From Pseudomonas sp. URMO17WK12:I11 (GTDB lineage Bacteria; Pseudomonadota; Gammaproteobacteria; Pseudomonadales; Pseudomonadaceae), in contig NZ_VEDF01000002.1 in assembly GCF_007677725.1 (NCBI RefSeq), positions 124,001-188,000 of the forward strand: a stretch of DNA of 64,000 nt, given 5' to 3'. The position numbers and the translations under genes are program-made. Positions 46,092-55,885 of the stretch are shown here, in pieces. The notes under the pieces were generated by a model. It had not been told where the DNA came from and made no database searches. It worked only from the letters and a program-made list of their open reading frames with translations. The stretch's first letter is position 1, and the number at the start of each line of letters is the position of its first letter.

Positions 46092-47039
46092 ATGAAAGGT
46101 TCACCCTCGCTGTTGCTGGTCGCGATGCTGAGCGCACCGCTGCTGGCCCAGGCCGCCGAACCCGAGCAGTGCCAGACGGTACGCTTCTCCGACGTCGGCT
46201 GGACCGACATCACCGTCACCACGGCGACCACCAGCGTTGTGCTCGAGGCACTGGGCTACAAGACCCACACCACCATGATCTCGGTGCCGGTGACCTACAA
46301 GTCACTGGCAGCCGGCAAGGACCTGGACGTGTTTCTCGGCAACTGGATGCCGACCATGGAAAACGACATCAAGCAGTACCGCGATGCCGGTACGGTGGAA
46401 ACCGTGCGCGCCAACCTGGAAAACGCCAAGTACACCCTCGCCGTGCCCCAGGCGCTGTACGACAAGGGCCTCAAGGATTTCAGCGACATCCCCAAGTTCA
46501 AGGATGAGCTGGGCGGCAAGATCTACGGCATCGAGCCGGGCAACGATGGCAACCGCACCATCCAGAGCATGATCGACAAGAACGCCTTCGGCCTCAAGGA
46601 TGCCGGTTTCAAGATCGTGCAATCGAGCGAAGCCGGCATGCTGTCGCAGGTCGACCGCGCGCAGAAACGCGGTGAGGCGATGGTGTTCCTGGGTTGGGAA
46701 CCGCATCCGATGAACACCCGTTTCAAGATGCAGTACCTGACCGGCGGGGACGACTTCTTCGGCCCCGACTTCGGCAAGGCCACTGTGTACACCAACACCC
46801 GCAAAGGCTACGTGCAGCAATGCAGCAACGTCGGCCAACTGCTGAAGAACCTGTCGTTCGAGCTCAAGGACGAGAGCACCATGATGGGCTACGTCCTGGA
46901 CGACAAGATGAAGCCTGACGCAGCCGCCAGGAAGTGGCTCAAGGACAACCCCGGCAAGCTCGATACCTGGCTGGCCGGCGTTACCACCGTGGATGGCAAA
47001 CCAGGCCTTGAGGCGGCCAAGGCCAAGCTCGCTCAATAA
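46092..47039 (+). CDS. cbcX: Choline ABC transporter substrate-binding protein
   Basis: A 315-residue periplasmic binding protein with a signal peptide ending at LAQAAEP. The mature part has VGWTDITVTTATTSVVLEALGY, FLGNWMPTMEND and GIEPGNDGNR, the aromatic cage family for choline or betaine. First gene of cbcXWV; two hydrophilic lobes match class F binding proteins. It is a paralogue of CaiX at 29.3 kb. The ATG has AGGAG nine bases before. Confidence 0.93.
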   Translation: MKGSPSLLLVAMLSAPLLAQAAEPEQCQTVRFSDVGWTDITVTTATTSVVLEALGYKTHTTMISVPVTYKSLAAGKDLDVFLGNWMPTMENDIKQYRDAGTVETVRANLENAKYTLAVPQALYDKGLKDFSDIPKFKDELGGKIYGIEPGNDGNRTIQSMIDKNAFGLKDAGFKIVQSSEAGMLSQVDRAQKRGEAMVFLGWEPHPMNTRFKMQYLTGGDDFFGPDFGKATVYTNTRKGYVQQCSNVGQLLKNLSFELKDESTMMGYVLDDKMKPDAAARKWLKDNPGKLDTWLAGVTTVDGKPGLEAAKAKLAQ

Positions 47040-47123
47040 CGCAATACGCCGTAGCGCTACCTCGGGGCGGGACCGTGCCCGCCCCGGACTGATTTCAATC
47101 TTTGCAGGTGGAAGCTCGCTATC

Positions 47124-47969
47124 ATGCTTATCGATCAGAAAATACCCTTGGGGCAGTACATCGCGTCGTTCGTCGAATGGCTGACCCAGAACGGCGCGAA
47201 CTATTTCGATGCCATCGCTCAAGGCCTGGAATTCATGATCCATGGGGTCACCAGCGCCCTGACCTTCTTCAACCCCTTCGTGCTCATTGCCATCTTCGCC
47301 GCGCTCGCGCACTTCATTCAGCGCAAGTGGGCACTGACCGCATTCGTCGCCGTGTCATTCCTGTTGATCCTCAACCTGGGTTACTGGCAGGAAACCATGG
47401 AAACCCTCGCCCAGGTCACCTTCGCCACCGTGGTGTGCGTGGCCATCGGTGTGCCGCTGGGTATCGTCGCGGCGCACAAGCCGATGTTCTACACCGCCAT
47501 GCGCCCGGTGCTTGACCTGATGCAGACCGTGCCGACGTTCGTCTACCTGATCCCGACCCTGACCCTGTTCGGCCTGGGCGTGGTGCCGGGGCTGATCTCG
47601 ACGGTGGTGTTCGCCATCGCCGCGCCCATTCGCCTCACCTACCTGGGCATCTGCGACGTCCCGCAAGAGCTGATGGACGCCGGCAAGGCCTTCGGCTGCT
47701 CACGCCGCCAACTGCTCACCCGAATCGAACTGCCGCATGCGATGCCGAGCATCGCGGCCGGCGTTACCCAGTGCATCATGCTGTCGCTGTCGATGGTGGT
47801 GATCGCCGCCCTGGTGGGCGCCGATGGGCTGGGCAAACCTGTGGTCAACGCACTGAACACCGCCGATATCTCCCTGGGCTTCGAAGCGGGCCTGGCGATC
47901 GTGCTGCTGGCGATCATGCTCGACCGTATCTGCAAGCAGCCGGAACTGCCGGCAAGGGGTGAGGCATGA
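47124..47969 (+). CDS. cbcW: Choline/betaine/carnitine ABC transporter permease
   Basis: A 281-residue inner-membrane permease of the ProW type with about six hydrophobic segments and the EAA-type loop CDVPQELMDAGKAFGCSRRQLLTRIELPHAMPSIAAG. It shares an ATGA overlap with cbcV. It probably serves CbcX, CaiX and betaine-binding proteins encoded elsewhere. Confidence 0.93.
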   Translation: MLIDQKIPLGQYIASFVEWLTQNGANYFDAIAQGLEFMIHGVTSALTFFNPFVLIAIFAALAHFIQRKWALTAFVAVSFLLILNLGYWQETMETLAQVTFATVVCVAIGVPLGIVAAHKPMFYTAMRPVLDLMQTVPTFVYLIPTLTLFGLGVVPGLISTVVFAIAAPIRLTYLGICDVPQELMDAGKAFGCSRRQLLTRIELPHAMPSIAAGVTQCIMLSLSMVVIAALVGADGLGKPVVNALNTADISLGFEAGLAIVLLAIMLDRICKQPELPARGEA

Positions 47970-49144
47970 GTATCATTCGATTCGAAGACGTCGACGTCAT
48001 CTTCTCCAACAAGCCGCGCGAGGCGCTGTCGCTGCTCGACCAGGGCCAGACCCGCGAGCAGATCCTGCAGAAGACCGGCCTGGTGGTTGGGGTGGAAAAA
48101 GCCAACCTGGACATCAACAAGGGCGAGATCTGCGTCCTGATGGGCCTCTCAGGCTCGGGCAAGTCGAGCCTGCTGCGCTGCATCAACGGCCTCAACACCG
48201 TGAGCCGCGGCAAGCTGTTCGTCGAGCACGAAGGCAAGCACATCGACATCGCCCACTGCACCCCGGCGGAGTTGAAGATGATGCGCACCAAGCGCATTGC
48301 CATGGTGTTCCAGAAATTCGCCCTGATGCCTTGGCTGACGGTGCGCGAGAACATCAGCTTCGGCCTGGAAATGCAGGGCCGCCCGGAAAAGGAGCGGCGC
48401 AAGCTGGTCGATGAGAAACTCGAACTGGTCGGCCTGACCCAATGGCGCAACAAGAAGCCCGACGAGCTCTCCGGCGGCATGCAGCAGCGCGTGGGCCTGG
48501 CCCGGGCGCTGGCGATGGACGCCGACATTCTGTTGATGGACGAACCGTTCTCGGCGCTCGACCCGCTGATTCGCCAGGGGCTACAGGATGAGCTGTTGGA
48601 CCTGCAGGCCAAGCTGAGCAAGACCATCGTGTTCGTCAGCCATGACCTGGACGAGGCGCTGAAGCTCGGGAGCCGCATCGCGATCATGAAGGACGGGCGG
48701 ATCATCCAGTACAGCAAGCCGGAAGAGATCGTGCTGAACCCGGCCGACGAATACGTGCGCACCTTCGTCGCCCACACCAACCCGCTCAACGTGCTGTGCG
48801 GGCGCAGCCTGATGCGCAGCCTGGACAACTGCAAGCGGGTCAATGGCTCGGTGTGCCTGGACCCCGGTGGCGATTCGTGGCTGGACCTGGGCGAAGGCAA
48901 TTCGATCAAGCGCGCGCGCCAAGGGCAGAACGGGCTGGACATGCAGAACTGGGCGCCTGGGCAGGCCGTCGAAGGCCTGGGCCGCAGGCCGACGCTGGTG
49001 CATGCCGACATCGGCATGCGTGAGGCGCTGCAGATTCGTTACCACACCGGTAACAAGCTGGTGCTGCAGGACAACGACAAGGTCGTGGGGATTCTCGGTG
49101 ATACCGAGCTTTACCACGCCTTGCTCGGCAAGAATCACGGGTGA
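47966..49144 (+). CDS. cbcV: Choline/betaine/carnitine ABC transporter ATPase
   Basis: A 392-residue ATPase of the ProV/OpuAA type: Walker A GLSGSGKSS near residue 55, signature LSGGMQQR near 170, Walker B ILLMDEP near 192. The last 110 residues form a regulatory extension (CBS-like, weakly seen). It completes cbcXWV. The N-terminal IRFEDVDVIFSNKPREALSLLDQG is a typical extension of this subfamily. Confidence 0.93.
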   Translation: MSIIRFEDVDVIFSNKPREALSLLDQGQTREQILQKTGLVVGVEKANLDINKGEICVLMGLSGSGKSSLLRCINGLNTVSRGKLFVEHEGKHIDIAHCTPAELKMMRTKRIAMVFQKFALMPWLTVRENISFGLEMQGRPEKERRKLVDEKLELVGLTQWRNKKPDELSGGMQQRVGLARALAMDADILLMDEPFSALDPLIRQGLQDELLDLQAKLSKTIVFVSHDLDEALKLGSRIAIMKDGRIIQYSKPEEIVLNPADEYVRTFVAHTNPLNVLCGRSLMRSLDNCKRVNGSVCLDPGGDSWLDLGEGNSIKRARQGQNGLDMQNWAPGQAVEGLGRRPTLVHADIGMREALQIRYHTGNKLVLQDNDKVVGILGDTELYHALLGKNHG

Positions 49145-49151
49145 TGCAAAT

Positions 49152-49173
49152 GGGGCCGCGTTGCGGCCCTTTC
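49152..49173 (+). terminator. Terminator after cbcV
   Basis: GGGGCCGC-GTT-GCGGCCCT followed by TT forms a strong stem a few bases past the cbcV stop. A weaker partner (GGCGCGAAAGG) recurs at 49254-49264, making a larger inverted repeat before hisF. Confidence 0.6.
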
Positions 49174-49289
49174 GCGCCCGCTCTGGCGTTCCGGCAAGGC
49201 CAGTGTTCGATACGTGAGCGAGGCTTGCGCAGTCTCTGCAGGAGCGCCCTGGGGGCGCGAAAGGAGGGCAACGCCCTCCCAGCAAGGTT

Positions 49290-50060
49290 TCAGCGAACGA
49301 CGATTCCGCGCGACGCCATGTAAGCCTTGGCCTCTGGCACGGTGTATTCACCAAAGTGGAAGATACTGGCCGCCAGCACCGCGCTGGCGTGCCCTTCCAG
49401 AATGCCATCTGCCAGGTGTTGCAGGTTGCCCACCCCACCCGAAGCAATCACCGGAATGCCCAGCGCGTCACTGATGGCGCGGGTAACGCCCAGGTCGAAG
49501 CCATTTTTCATGCCGTCCTGATCCATGCTGGTCAGCAGGATCTCACCGGCACCCAGGCCTTCCATCTTCCGTGCCCACTCAACGGCATCCAGCCCGGTCG
49601 GCTTGCGCCCACCGTGGGTGAAGATCTCCCAGCGCGGCGCTTCACCTGGCCCGGACACCTTCTTGGCATCGATGGCAACGACGATGCATTGCGAACCGAA
49701 ACGGTCTGCCGCTTCGCCGACGAACTCCGGGTTGAACACCGCAGCGGTGTTGATCGAAACCTTGTCGGCACCGGCGTTGAGCAGGTTGCGGATATCCTGC
49801 ACGGTGCGCACGCCACCGCCGACGGTCAGCGGAATGAACACCTGGCTAGCCATGCGCTCGACGGTATGCAGGGTGGTATCGCGACCGTCGACGCTGGCGG
49901 TGATGTCGAGGAAGGTGATTTCATCGGCACCCTGCTCGTTGTAGCGACGGGCAATTTCCACCGGGTCGCCAGCATCACGGATGTTCTCGAACTTGACGCC
50001 CTTGACCACACGGCCGTTATCCACGTCCAGGCAAGGGATGATGCGCTTGGCCAGTGCCAT
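49290..50060 (-). CDS. hisF: Imidazole glycerol phosphate synthase cyclase subunit
   Basis: A 256-residue (beta/alpha)8 barrel. It has [15 protein letters not shown] at the N-terminus with the first catalytic aspartate, VVAIDAKKV with the second, and the phosphate-binding VIASGGVGN and TVGGGVR loops. With HisH it makes imidazole glycerol phosphate and AICAR. Last gene of the block hisB-hisH-DUF2164-hisA-hisF. Confidence 0.97.
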   Translation of the reverse strand: MALAKRIIPCLDVDNGRVVKGVKFENIRDAGDPVEIARRYNEQGADEITFLDITASVDGRDTTLHTVERMASQVFIPLTVGGGVRTVQDIRNLLNAGADKVSINTAAVFNPEFVGEAADRFGSQCIVVAIDAKKVSGPGEAPRWEIFTHGGRKPTGLDAVEWARKMEGLGAGEILLTSMDQDGMKNGFDLGVTRAISDALGIPVIASGGVGNLQHLADGILEGHASAVLAASIFHFGEYTVPEAKAYMASRGIVVR

Positions 50061-50070
50061 GATTGCGTCC

Positions 50071-50808
50071 TCAGCCTTGGTAGTTGTCACAGAAGGCCTG
50101 GGCCTCGGCGACATCGAGGGTGCCTTCGTAGATGGCGCGGCCGGTGATGGCGCCGATGATCCCTGGGGCCTTGGCCTCCAGCAGGGCTTTGATGTCACCC
50201 AGGTTGTGGATGCCGCCCGAGGCGATTACCGGGATCGACGTGGCTTCGGCCAGGGCCTTGGTGAAGGGCACGTTGCAGCCCTGCATCATGCCGTCCTTGG
50301 CGATGTCGGTATAGACGATCGCGGAAACGCCATCGGCCTCGAAGCGCTTGGCCAGGTCGATGACCTGCACCGAGCTGACCTCGGCCCAGCCGTCGGTGGC
50401 GACGAAGCCGTCTTTCGCGTCCAGGCCCACGATGACCTTGCCTGGGAAGGCTTTGCACGCTTCGGCGACGAACTCAGGCTGCTTGACCGCCTTGGTGCCG
50501 ATGATCACGTAGCTGACACCCGCCTTGACGTAATGCTCGATGGTTTCCAGCGAGCGAATACCGCCACCGATCTGGATCGGCAGGTGCGGGTAGCGCTTGG
50601 CGATGGCGGTGACCACTTCACCGTTGACCGGCTGGCCTTCGAAGGCGCCGTTGAGGTCGACCAGGTGCAGGCGGCGGCAGCCCCCTTCGACCCACTTGGC
50701 GGCCATGCTCACCGGGTCGTCGGAGAATACCGTGGAGTCTTCCATGCGGCCCTGGCGCAGGCGTACGCAGGCACCGTCCTTCAGATCGATAGCGGGGATA
50801 ATCAGCAT
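50071..50808 (-). CDS. hisA: Phosphoribosylformimino-5-aminoimidazole carboxamide ribotide isomerase
   Basis: A 245-residue HisA barrel, homologous to HisF. Catalytic aspartates lie in PAIDLKDG and VGLDAKDG, and phosphate loops in GGGIRS and IASGGIHN. It is 10 bp before hisF and 27 bp after the DUF2164 gene stop. It catalyses the isomerisation before the HisFH step. Confidence 0.97.
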   Translation of the reverse strand: MLIIPAIDLKDGACVRLRQGRMEDSTVFSDDPVSMAAKWVEGGCRRLHLVDLNGAFEGQPVNGEVVTAIAKRYPHLPIQIGGGIRSLETIEHYVKAGVSYVIIGTKAVKQPEFVAEACKAFPGKVIVGLDAKDGFVATDGWAEVSSVQVIDLAKRFEADGVSAIVYTDIAKDGMMQGCNVPFTKALAEATSIPVIASGGIHNLGDIKALLEAKAPGIIGAITGRAIYEGTLDVAEAQAFCDNYQG

Positions 50809-50835
50809 CTTGGGAACCTGTCTGTTCTTGGGGGT

Positions 50836-51096
50836 TCAGGGCTTTTCGAGTGCCCACAGATCGCTTTCGATGCTCTCGAACCGCTCCTTGAGGTGCAGCT
50901 GAACATCGGCAATCGCCCTGTTGTAGTAATGGGGTGCAATTTCTTTGCTGAACAGCTCAAGGACCTCGGCCACCTCGAACGAACCCAGCTGCAGTTCGAA
51001 GCGGTCTTCGAGAAAGCGCTTGAGTGTGTCGAGCGCCTCGCGTTCCTCTTCGGGAGCCAGGGTAATGATCGGGGCCTTGGTCTTCGAGCGGCTCAT
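50836..51096 (-). CDS. DUF2164 family small protein in the his block
   Basis: An 86-residue soluble, mostly helical acidic protein. It fits the DUF2164 family (EEREALDTLKRFLEDRFELQLGSFEVAEVLELFSKEIAPHYYNRAI is the conserved part, residues 16-61). It lies exactly between hisH and hisA with no gap to hisH (hisH stop at 51097). Function is unknown; conserved placement in Pseudomonas suggests co-expression rather than a known catalytic role. Confidence 0.85.
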   Translation of the reverse strand: MSRSKTKAPIITLAPEEEREALDTLKRFLEDRFELQLGSFEVAEVLELFSKEIAPHYYNRAIADVQLHLKERFESIESDLWALEKP

Positions 51097-51735
51097 TTAC
51101 CAGCGCCCGTCCCAGGCCACGAAGTTCTGCAGCAGCTGCAGGCCATGGGTATGGCTCTTCTCCGGGTGGAACTGCACGGCAAAGCGCGAGCCATCTGCCA
51201 GGGCGGCGGCGAAATCGACGCCGTAGTGGCCGCGACCGACCACCTGGCCCGGCTTGCCGGCGTTGATGTAGTAGCTGTGCACGAAGTAGAAACGTGCGCG
51301 GTCGCTGATGTCGTGCCACAGCGGATGGTCGATGGTCTGGCTGACCTCGTTCCAACCCATGTGCGGCACCTTCAGGTGCTCGCCGTGTTCTTGCAGGTCC
51401 TTGCCGAAGAAACGCACCTGGCCTGGGAACACACCGATGCAGTCTACACCGTCGTTTTCTTCGCTGTGCTCGAGCAGCGCCTGCATGCCGACGCAGATGC
51501 CGAGAAACGGGCGGTCCTGGCTGACTTCGCGGACCAGGCTGTCGAAGCCCAGGCGGCGGATTTCGGCCATGCAGTCGCGAATCGCGCCCACGCCCGGAAA
51601 CACCACGCGGTCCGCTTCGCGAATCACCGCAGCGTCACTGGTGACCATCACCTTGCCGGCACCGACGTGCTCCAGCGCCTTGGCCACCGAGTGCAGGTTG
51701 CCCATGCCATAGTCGATTACCGCTACCGTCTGCAT
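51097..51735 (-). CDS. hisH: Imidazole glycerol phosphate synthase glutaminase subunit
   Basis: A 212-residue class I glutamine amidotransferase. The nucleophile is Cys81 in GICVGMQ, with His190 and Glu192 in FHPEKS completing the triad. It feeds ammonia to HisF. It starts at the base after the hisB stop, so the two genes are tightly linked. Confidence 0.97.
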   Translation of the reverse strand: MQTVAVIDYGMGNLHSVAKALEHVGAGKVMVTSDAAVIREADRVVFPGVGAIRDCMAEIRRLGFDSLVREVSQDRPFLGICVGMQALLEHSEENDGVDCIGVFPGQVRFFGKDLQEHGEHLKVPHMGWNEVSQTIDHPLWHDISDRARFYFVHSYYINAGKPGQVVGRGHYGVDFAAALADGSRFAVQFHPEKSHTHGLQLLQNFVAWDGRW

Positions 51736-52329
51736 TTACAGGCACCCTTTGGTCGACGGCATCTGCCCGGCCATGCGCTCGTCGAGGGTCACGGCCATGC
51801 GCAGGGCGCGGCCGAATGCCTTGAACACGGTTTCGATCTGGTGGTGGGTGTTGTGCCCACGCAGGTTGTCGATGTGCAGCGTCATCAGGGCGTGGTTGAC
51901 GAAGCCCTGGAAGAACTCCTGGAACAGGTCGACATCGAAGCCGCCCACGCTGGCGCGGGTGTACGGCACATGCATCTGCAGGCCTGGGCGGCCGGAGAAG
52001 TCGATGACCACGCGCGACAGCGCTTCGTCCAACGGCACGTAGGCGTGGCCGTAGCGGAAGATGCCCTTCTTGTCGCCAATGGCCTGGGCGAACGCCATGC
52101 CCAAGGTGATACCGACGTCTTCGACGGTATGGTGATCGTCGATATGCAGGTCGCCCTTGCACTCGATATCCAGATCGATCAAGCCGTGTCGGGCGATCTG
52201 GTCCAGCATGTGTTCAAGGAAAGGCACGCCGATATCGAATCGGGCCTTGCCGCTGCCATCGAGGTTGATCGAGCACTTGACCTGGGTTTCCAGGGTATTG
52301 CGCTCGACGGAAGCCTTACGTTCGACCAT
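51736..52329 (-). CDS. hisB: Imidazoleglycerol-phosphate dehydratase
   Basis: A 197-residue monofunctional HisB. The two manganese-binding motifs [10 protein letters not shown] and GHNTHHQIE are visible. The ATG at 52329 gives [12 protein letters not shown], the usual pseudomonad N-terminus; an open frame further upstream has no support. First gene of the histidine block; the REP array lies about 115 bp upstream. Confidence 0.97.
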   Translation of the reverse strand: MVERKASVERNTLETQVKCSINLDGSGKARFDIGVPFLEHMLDQIARHGLIDLDIECKGDLHIDDHHTVEDVGITLGMAFAQAIGDKKGIFRYGHAYVPLDEALSRVVIDFSGRPGLQMHVPYTRASVGGFDVDLFQEFFQGFVNHALMTLHIDNLRGHNTHHQIETVFKAFGRALRMAVTLDERMAGQMPSTKGCL

Positions 52330-52483
52330 CACCAGCTCCGCAAAATCATGGGGCGAAAAGGGCTCCATTATAGGCCCAGATCGCGCTGGCTTGAAACGCG
52401 GATGACATATGGCAAGGCAAGGAATTGCGCAGGCGCACAGGCCTACAGGTCTATACAACCGAGCAATTGGGGCTGCTTTGCAG

Positions 52484-53842
52484 CCCATCGCGACTTGCAG
52501 TCGCTCCTACGGGGTAAGCGCATCCCCACGTAGGAGCGACTGCAAGTCGCGATGCGCCGCAAAGCCCCCAACGGGGTGAGCGCACCCCACGTAGGAGCGA
52601 CTGCAAGTCGCGATGGACCGCAAAGCGCCCAACGGGTGAGCGCATCCCAATGTAGGAGCGACTGCAAGTCGCGATGGACCGCAAAGCCCCCAACGGGGTG
52701 AGCGCACCCCACGTAGGAGCGACTGCAAGTCGCGATGGACCGCAAAGCCCCCAACGGGTGAGCGCACCCCACGTAGGAGCGACTGCAAGTCGCGATGGAC
52801 CGCAAAGCCCCCAACGGGTAAGCGCACCCCACGTAGGAGCGACTGCAAGTCGCGATGGGCCGCAAAGCGCCCAACGGGGTGAGCGCATCCCCACGTAGGA
52901 GCGACTGCAAGTCGCAATGGGCCGCAAAGCCCCCAACGGGGTAAGCGCACCCCACGTAGGAGCGACTGCAAGTCGCGATGGGCCGCAAAGCCCCCAACGG
53001 GTAAGCGCACCCCACGTAGGAGCGACTGCAAGTCGCGATGGGCCGCAAAGCCCCCAACGGGGTGAGCGCACCCCACGTAGGAGCGACTGCAAGTCGCGAT
53101 GGACCGCAAAGCCCCCAACGGGTGAGCGCACCCCACGTAGGAGCGACTGCAAGTCGCGATGGACCGCAAAGCGCCCAACGGTGTGAGCGCACCCCCACGT
53201 AGGAGCGACTGCAAGTCGCGATGGACCGCAAAGCCCCCAACGGGGTGAGCGCACCCCACGTAGGAGCGACTGCAAGTCGCGATGGTCCGCAAAGCGCCCA
53301 ACGGGTAAGCGCATCCCCACGTAGGAGCGACTGCAAGTCGCGATGGATCGCAAAGCGCCCAACGGGTGAGCGCATCCCCACGTAGGAGCGACTGCAAGTC
53401 GCGATGGACCGCAAAGCCCCCAACGGGTGAGCGCATCCCAATGTAGGAGCGACTGCAAGTCGCGATGGACCGCAAAGCGCCCAACGGGTGAGCGCATCCC
53501 AATGTAGGAGCGACTGCAAGTCGCGATGGACCGCAAAGCCCCCAACGGGGTGAGCGCACCCCACGTAGGAGCGACTGCAAGTCGCGATGCGCCGCAAAGC
53601 CCCCAACGGGGTGAGCGCATCCCCACGTAGGAGCGACTGCAAGTCGCGATGGACCGCAAAGCCCCCAACGGGTAAGCGCACCCCACGTAGGAGCGACTGC
53701 AAGTCGCGATGCGCCGCAAAGCCCCCAACGGGGTGAGCGCACCCCACGTAGGAGCGACTGCAAGTCGCGATGCGCCGCAAAGCCCCCAACGGGGTGAGCG
53801 CACCCCCACGTAGGAGCGACTGCAAGTCGCGATGGGGCGCAA
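52484..53842. repeat. Tandem array of 22 REP-like hairpin units
   Basis: The unit GTAGGAGCGACTGCAAGTCGC plus a GATGGACCGCAAAGC...AACGGGGTGAGCGCACCCCAC tail recurs 22 times in the same direction at 60-62 bp intervals (unit starts from 52530 to 53810). Each unit holds the dyad GCGACT-GCA-AGTCGC. An inverted partial copy at 52484-52513 caps the left end. Copies differ by a few bases (GGTAAGC/GGTGAGC, CACGTAGG/CAATGTAGG, GATGCGCC/GATGGACC). The array lies between the 3' end of the MFS gene and the hisB promoter. Such number and regularity exceed usual REP pairs. Confidence 0.95.
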
Positions 53843-53855
53843 AGCGCCCCCAAGC

Positions 53856-55517
53856 TCAATGGAACAGGACAGCCGTCTTCTGCAGGGTAATCCACACACC
53901 CCAAGCCAACGGCACAACCACCACCGCCCAAGCCAGCAGCACCAGCGGCAGGCTGCCCGGCGCGGCGTGCCACTCCAGCGACCGCGCACCGTCAGCGCCT
54001 TTGTCGTGGCTCAGCGCACGTTCGGCGGCAAGCTCGGCATCGCTCATGAAGTACTTGTCGGCAACCGGGCGAATCAGCAGGTTGCAGATGAAGCCCAGCA
54101 CCAGCAGGCCTGCCAGAATGTACAAGGTCATGTCGTACGCAGCTGCACGCTCCACGCCCGCTGCCAGCTGATACTCGCGCAAGTAGGTGATCAGCACCGG
54201 GCCCAGCACGCCGGCAGCGGCCCAGGCCGTCAGCAGGCGACCGTGGATGGCGCCGACCATCTGCGTGCCGAACAGGTCGGCCAGGTACGCAGGCACGGTG
54301 GAGAAACCGCCGCCGTACATCGACAGAATGATGCAGAACGCCGCCACGAACAGCGCCACGTTACCCAGGTGGCCCATGTTCGGCACCAGGCTGTAGAGGC
54401 CGACACCCAGGGCGAAGAAGGCGAAGTAGGTGTTCTTGCGGCCGATGTAGTCGGAGAACGACGCCCAGAAGAAACGCCCGCCGATGTTGAACAGGCTCAA
54501 CAAACCGGTGAAGCCTGCGGCAATCGCCGCGATCTGCGCCAGCTGGGCAGGGTTGAGCTCACTGAAGCTCAGCTCGTTGCCCAGCAGCTTGCCGGCGAAC
54601 ACTTCCTGCAGCAGCGGCGAGGCCATGCCGAGGATGCCGATACCCGCCGAGACGTTCAGGCACAGCACCAGCCAGACCAGGGCGAACTGCGGGGTTTTCC
54701 AGGCGACGCTGACGTGCACGTGGCGGTCGGTGACCATGCCATTGCCGACTTTCTTCGCCGGGGCAGTCCAGCCTTCAGGCTTCCAGCCGGTTGGCGGAAC
54801 CCGGTAGGCCAAGGCGCCTGCGGTCATGAACACGAAATAGATCGCGGCCATGGCGACGAAGCTCTGCCATACGCCCACTTCCTGGGCGTTGCCAAAGTGC
54901 CCCATCAGCGCGGTTGCCAGCGGGGCGCCGACCATGGCGCCGCCGCCAAAGCCCATGATCGCCATGCCGGTAGCCATGCCGCGCTTGTCCGGGAACCACT
55001 TGATCAGGGTCGAGACCGGCGAGATGTAGCCCAGCCCCAGGCCAATGCCGCCGATCACGCCCGAGCCCAGCCACATCAGCCAGAGCTGATGAGTCTTGAC
55101 CCCGATCGCCGAGATCAGCATGCCGCCGCACCAGCACAGCGCCGATACCAGGCCGGCCTTGCGCGGGCCGGCGTGTTCCAGCCAGCCGCCAAGCACCGCG
55201 GCCGAGCAGCCGAGGAAGACGAAGAACAGCGTGTAGATCCAGCTCAGCATGGAAATCGGCCAGTCGCACTCGGCGCTGAACATGCGGGCAACGAAGCCCA
55301 TGTCCGCCGAACAGGCAACCGGTGCGGTGATGCCGATGGCTTGCGACAGCGGCAGCCAGAACACCGAGAAGCCATAGGCCATGCCGATGCACAGGTGGAT
55401 AGCCAGGGCCGCCGGTGGGACCAGCCAGCGGTTGAAGCCCGGGCGGGCGATGATGCGCTCCTTCGACAGGAAGCTCGGCGCGCTGACCGCGCCGCCTGCC
55501 GTGATGGTACTGCTCAT
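53856..55517 (-). CDS. OFA-family MFS transporter
   Basis: A 553-residue membrane protein with about 12 hydrophobic segments. It resembles the oxalate/formate antiporter subfamily (ARPGFNRWLVPPAALAIHLCIGMAYGFSVFW at the N-terminus; WFPDKRGMATGMAIMGFGGGA loop; RFFWASFSDYIGRKNTY). A long hydrophilic loop follows the sixth segment. ATG at 55517 has AGGA eight bases upstream; the upstream open frame is not used. Substrate is likely a monocarboxylate or dicarboxylate, not determined. Its stop touches the end of the tandem array. Confidence 0.88.
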   Translation of the reverse strand: MSSTITAGGAVSAPSFLSKERIIARPGFNRWLVPPAALAIHLCIGMAYGFSVFWLPLSQAIGITAPVACSADMGFVARMFSAECDWPISMLSWIYTLFFVFLGCSAAVLGGWLEHAGPRKAGLVSALCWCGGMLISAIGVKTHQLWLMWLGSGVIGGIGLGLGYISPVSTLIKWFPDKRGMATGMAIMGFGGGAMVGAPLATALMGHFGNAQEVGVWQSFVAMAAIYFVFMTAGALAYRVPPTGWKPEGWTAPAKKVGNGMVTDRHVHVSVAWKTPQFALVWLVLCLNVSAGIGILGMASPLLQEVFAGKLLGNELSFSELNPAQLAQIAAIAAGFTGLLSLFNIGGRFFWASFSDYIGRKNTYFAFFALGVGLYSLVPNMGHLGNVALFVAAFCIILSMYGGGFSTVPAYLADLFGTQMVGAIHGRLLTAWAAAGVLGPVLITYLREYQLAAGVERAAAYDMTLYILAGLLVLGFICNLLIRPVADKYFMSDAELAAERALSHDKGADGARSLEWHAAPGSLPLVLLAWAVVVVPLAWGVWITLQKTAVLFH

Positions 55518-55885
55518 GGATTCGATCCTTTTGTAGGTAGACAGTGCTGGCGGATGCTGCCCGGGCTCTTGTTCTCGCACGCATGGCGGACTGGCCTTTT
55601 CCCTGGGTAACGGCCCGCGACAATGGGTCGCGGTCGCTCCGCAAAGCGGCACAAGGGTACCAGCTCACAGATGACATGAAAGCAATCTGATATCGTTATT
55701 TTTTCGCCCAGCTGAATAGGTATTTCCGCGTCGGCCTGTTTACCGGCTCGTCGGCGAACAGGCCGACGCAGAAGGAACTGGCCACACCACAACTGTCGAA
55801 CCCCAAATCAGCGGACTCACCGTCACCCCTGCGGCGTTATACTCAGCCGTTCGGAATTCTTACTACGAACTACAAGGACTCGCCC
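55518..55885. other. Divergent non-coding region, MFS gene and asmA
   Basis: Contains the two promoters and one dyad: GCGTCGGCCTGTT (55728-55740) and AACAGGCCGACGC (55757-55769), a perfect 13-bp inverted repeat with a 16-base spacer. Nothing else was recognised. Confidence 0.6.

Noticed and set aside
52484..53842. CRISPR array
   Set aside because: The whole 61-bp unit is repeated with no unique spacers, and no cas genes are near.
52443..53989. Long minus-strand ORFs of 460-512 codons over the tandem array
   Set aside because: They are translations of a DNA repeat that simply lacks stops; all three frames are open, the period is not a constant multiple of three, and there is no ribosome-binding site.
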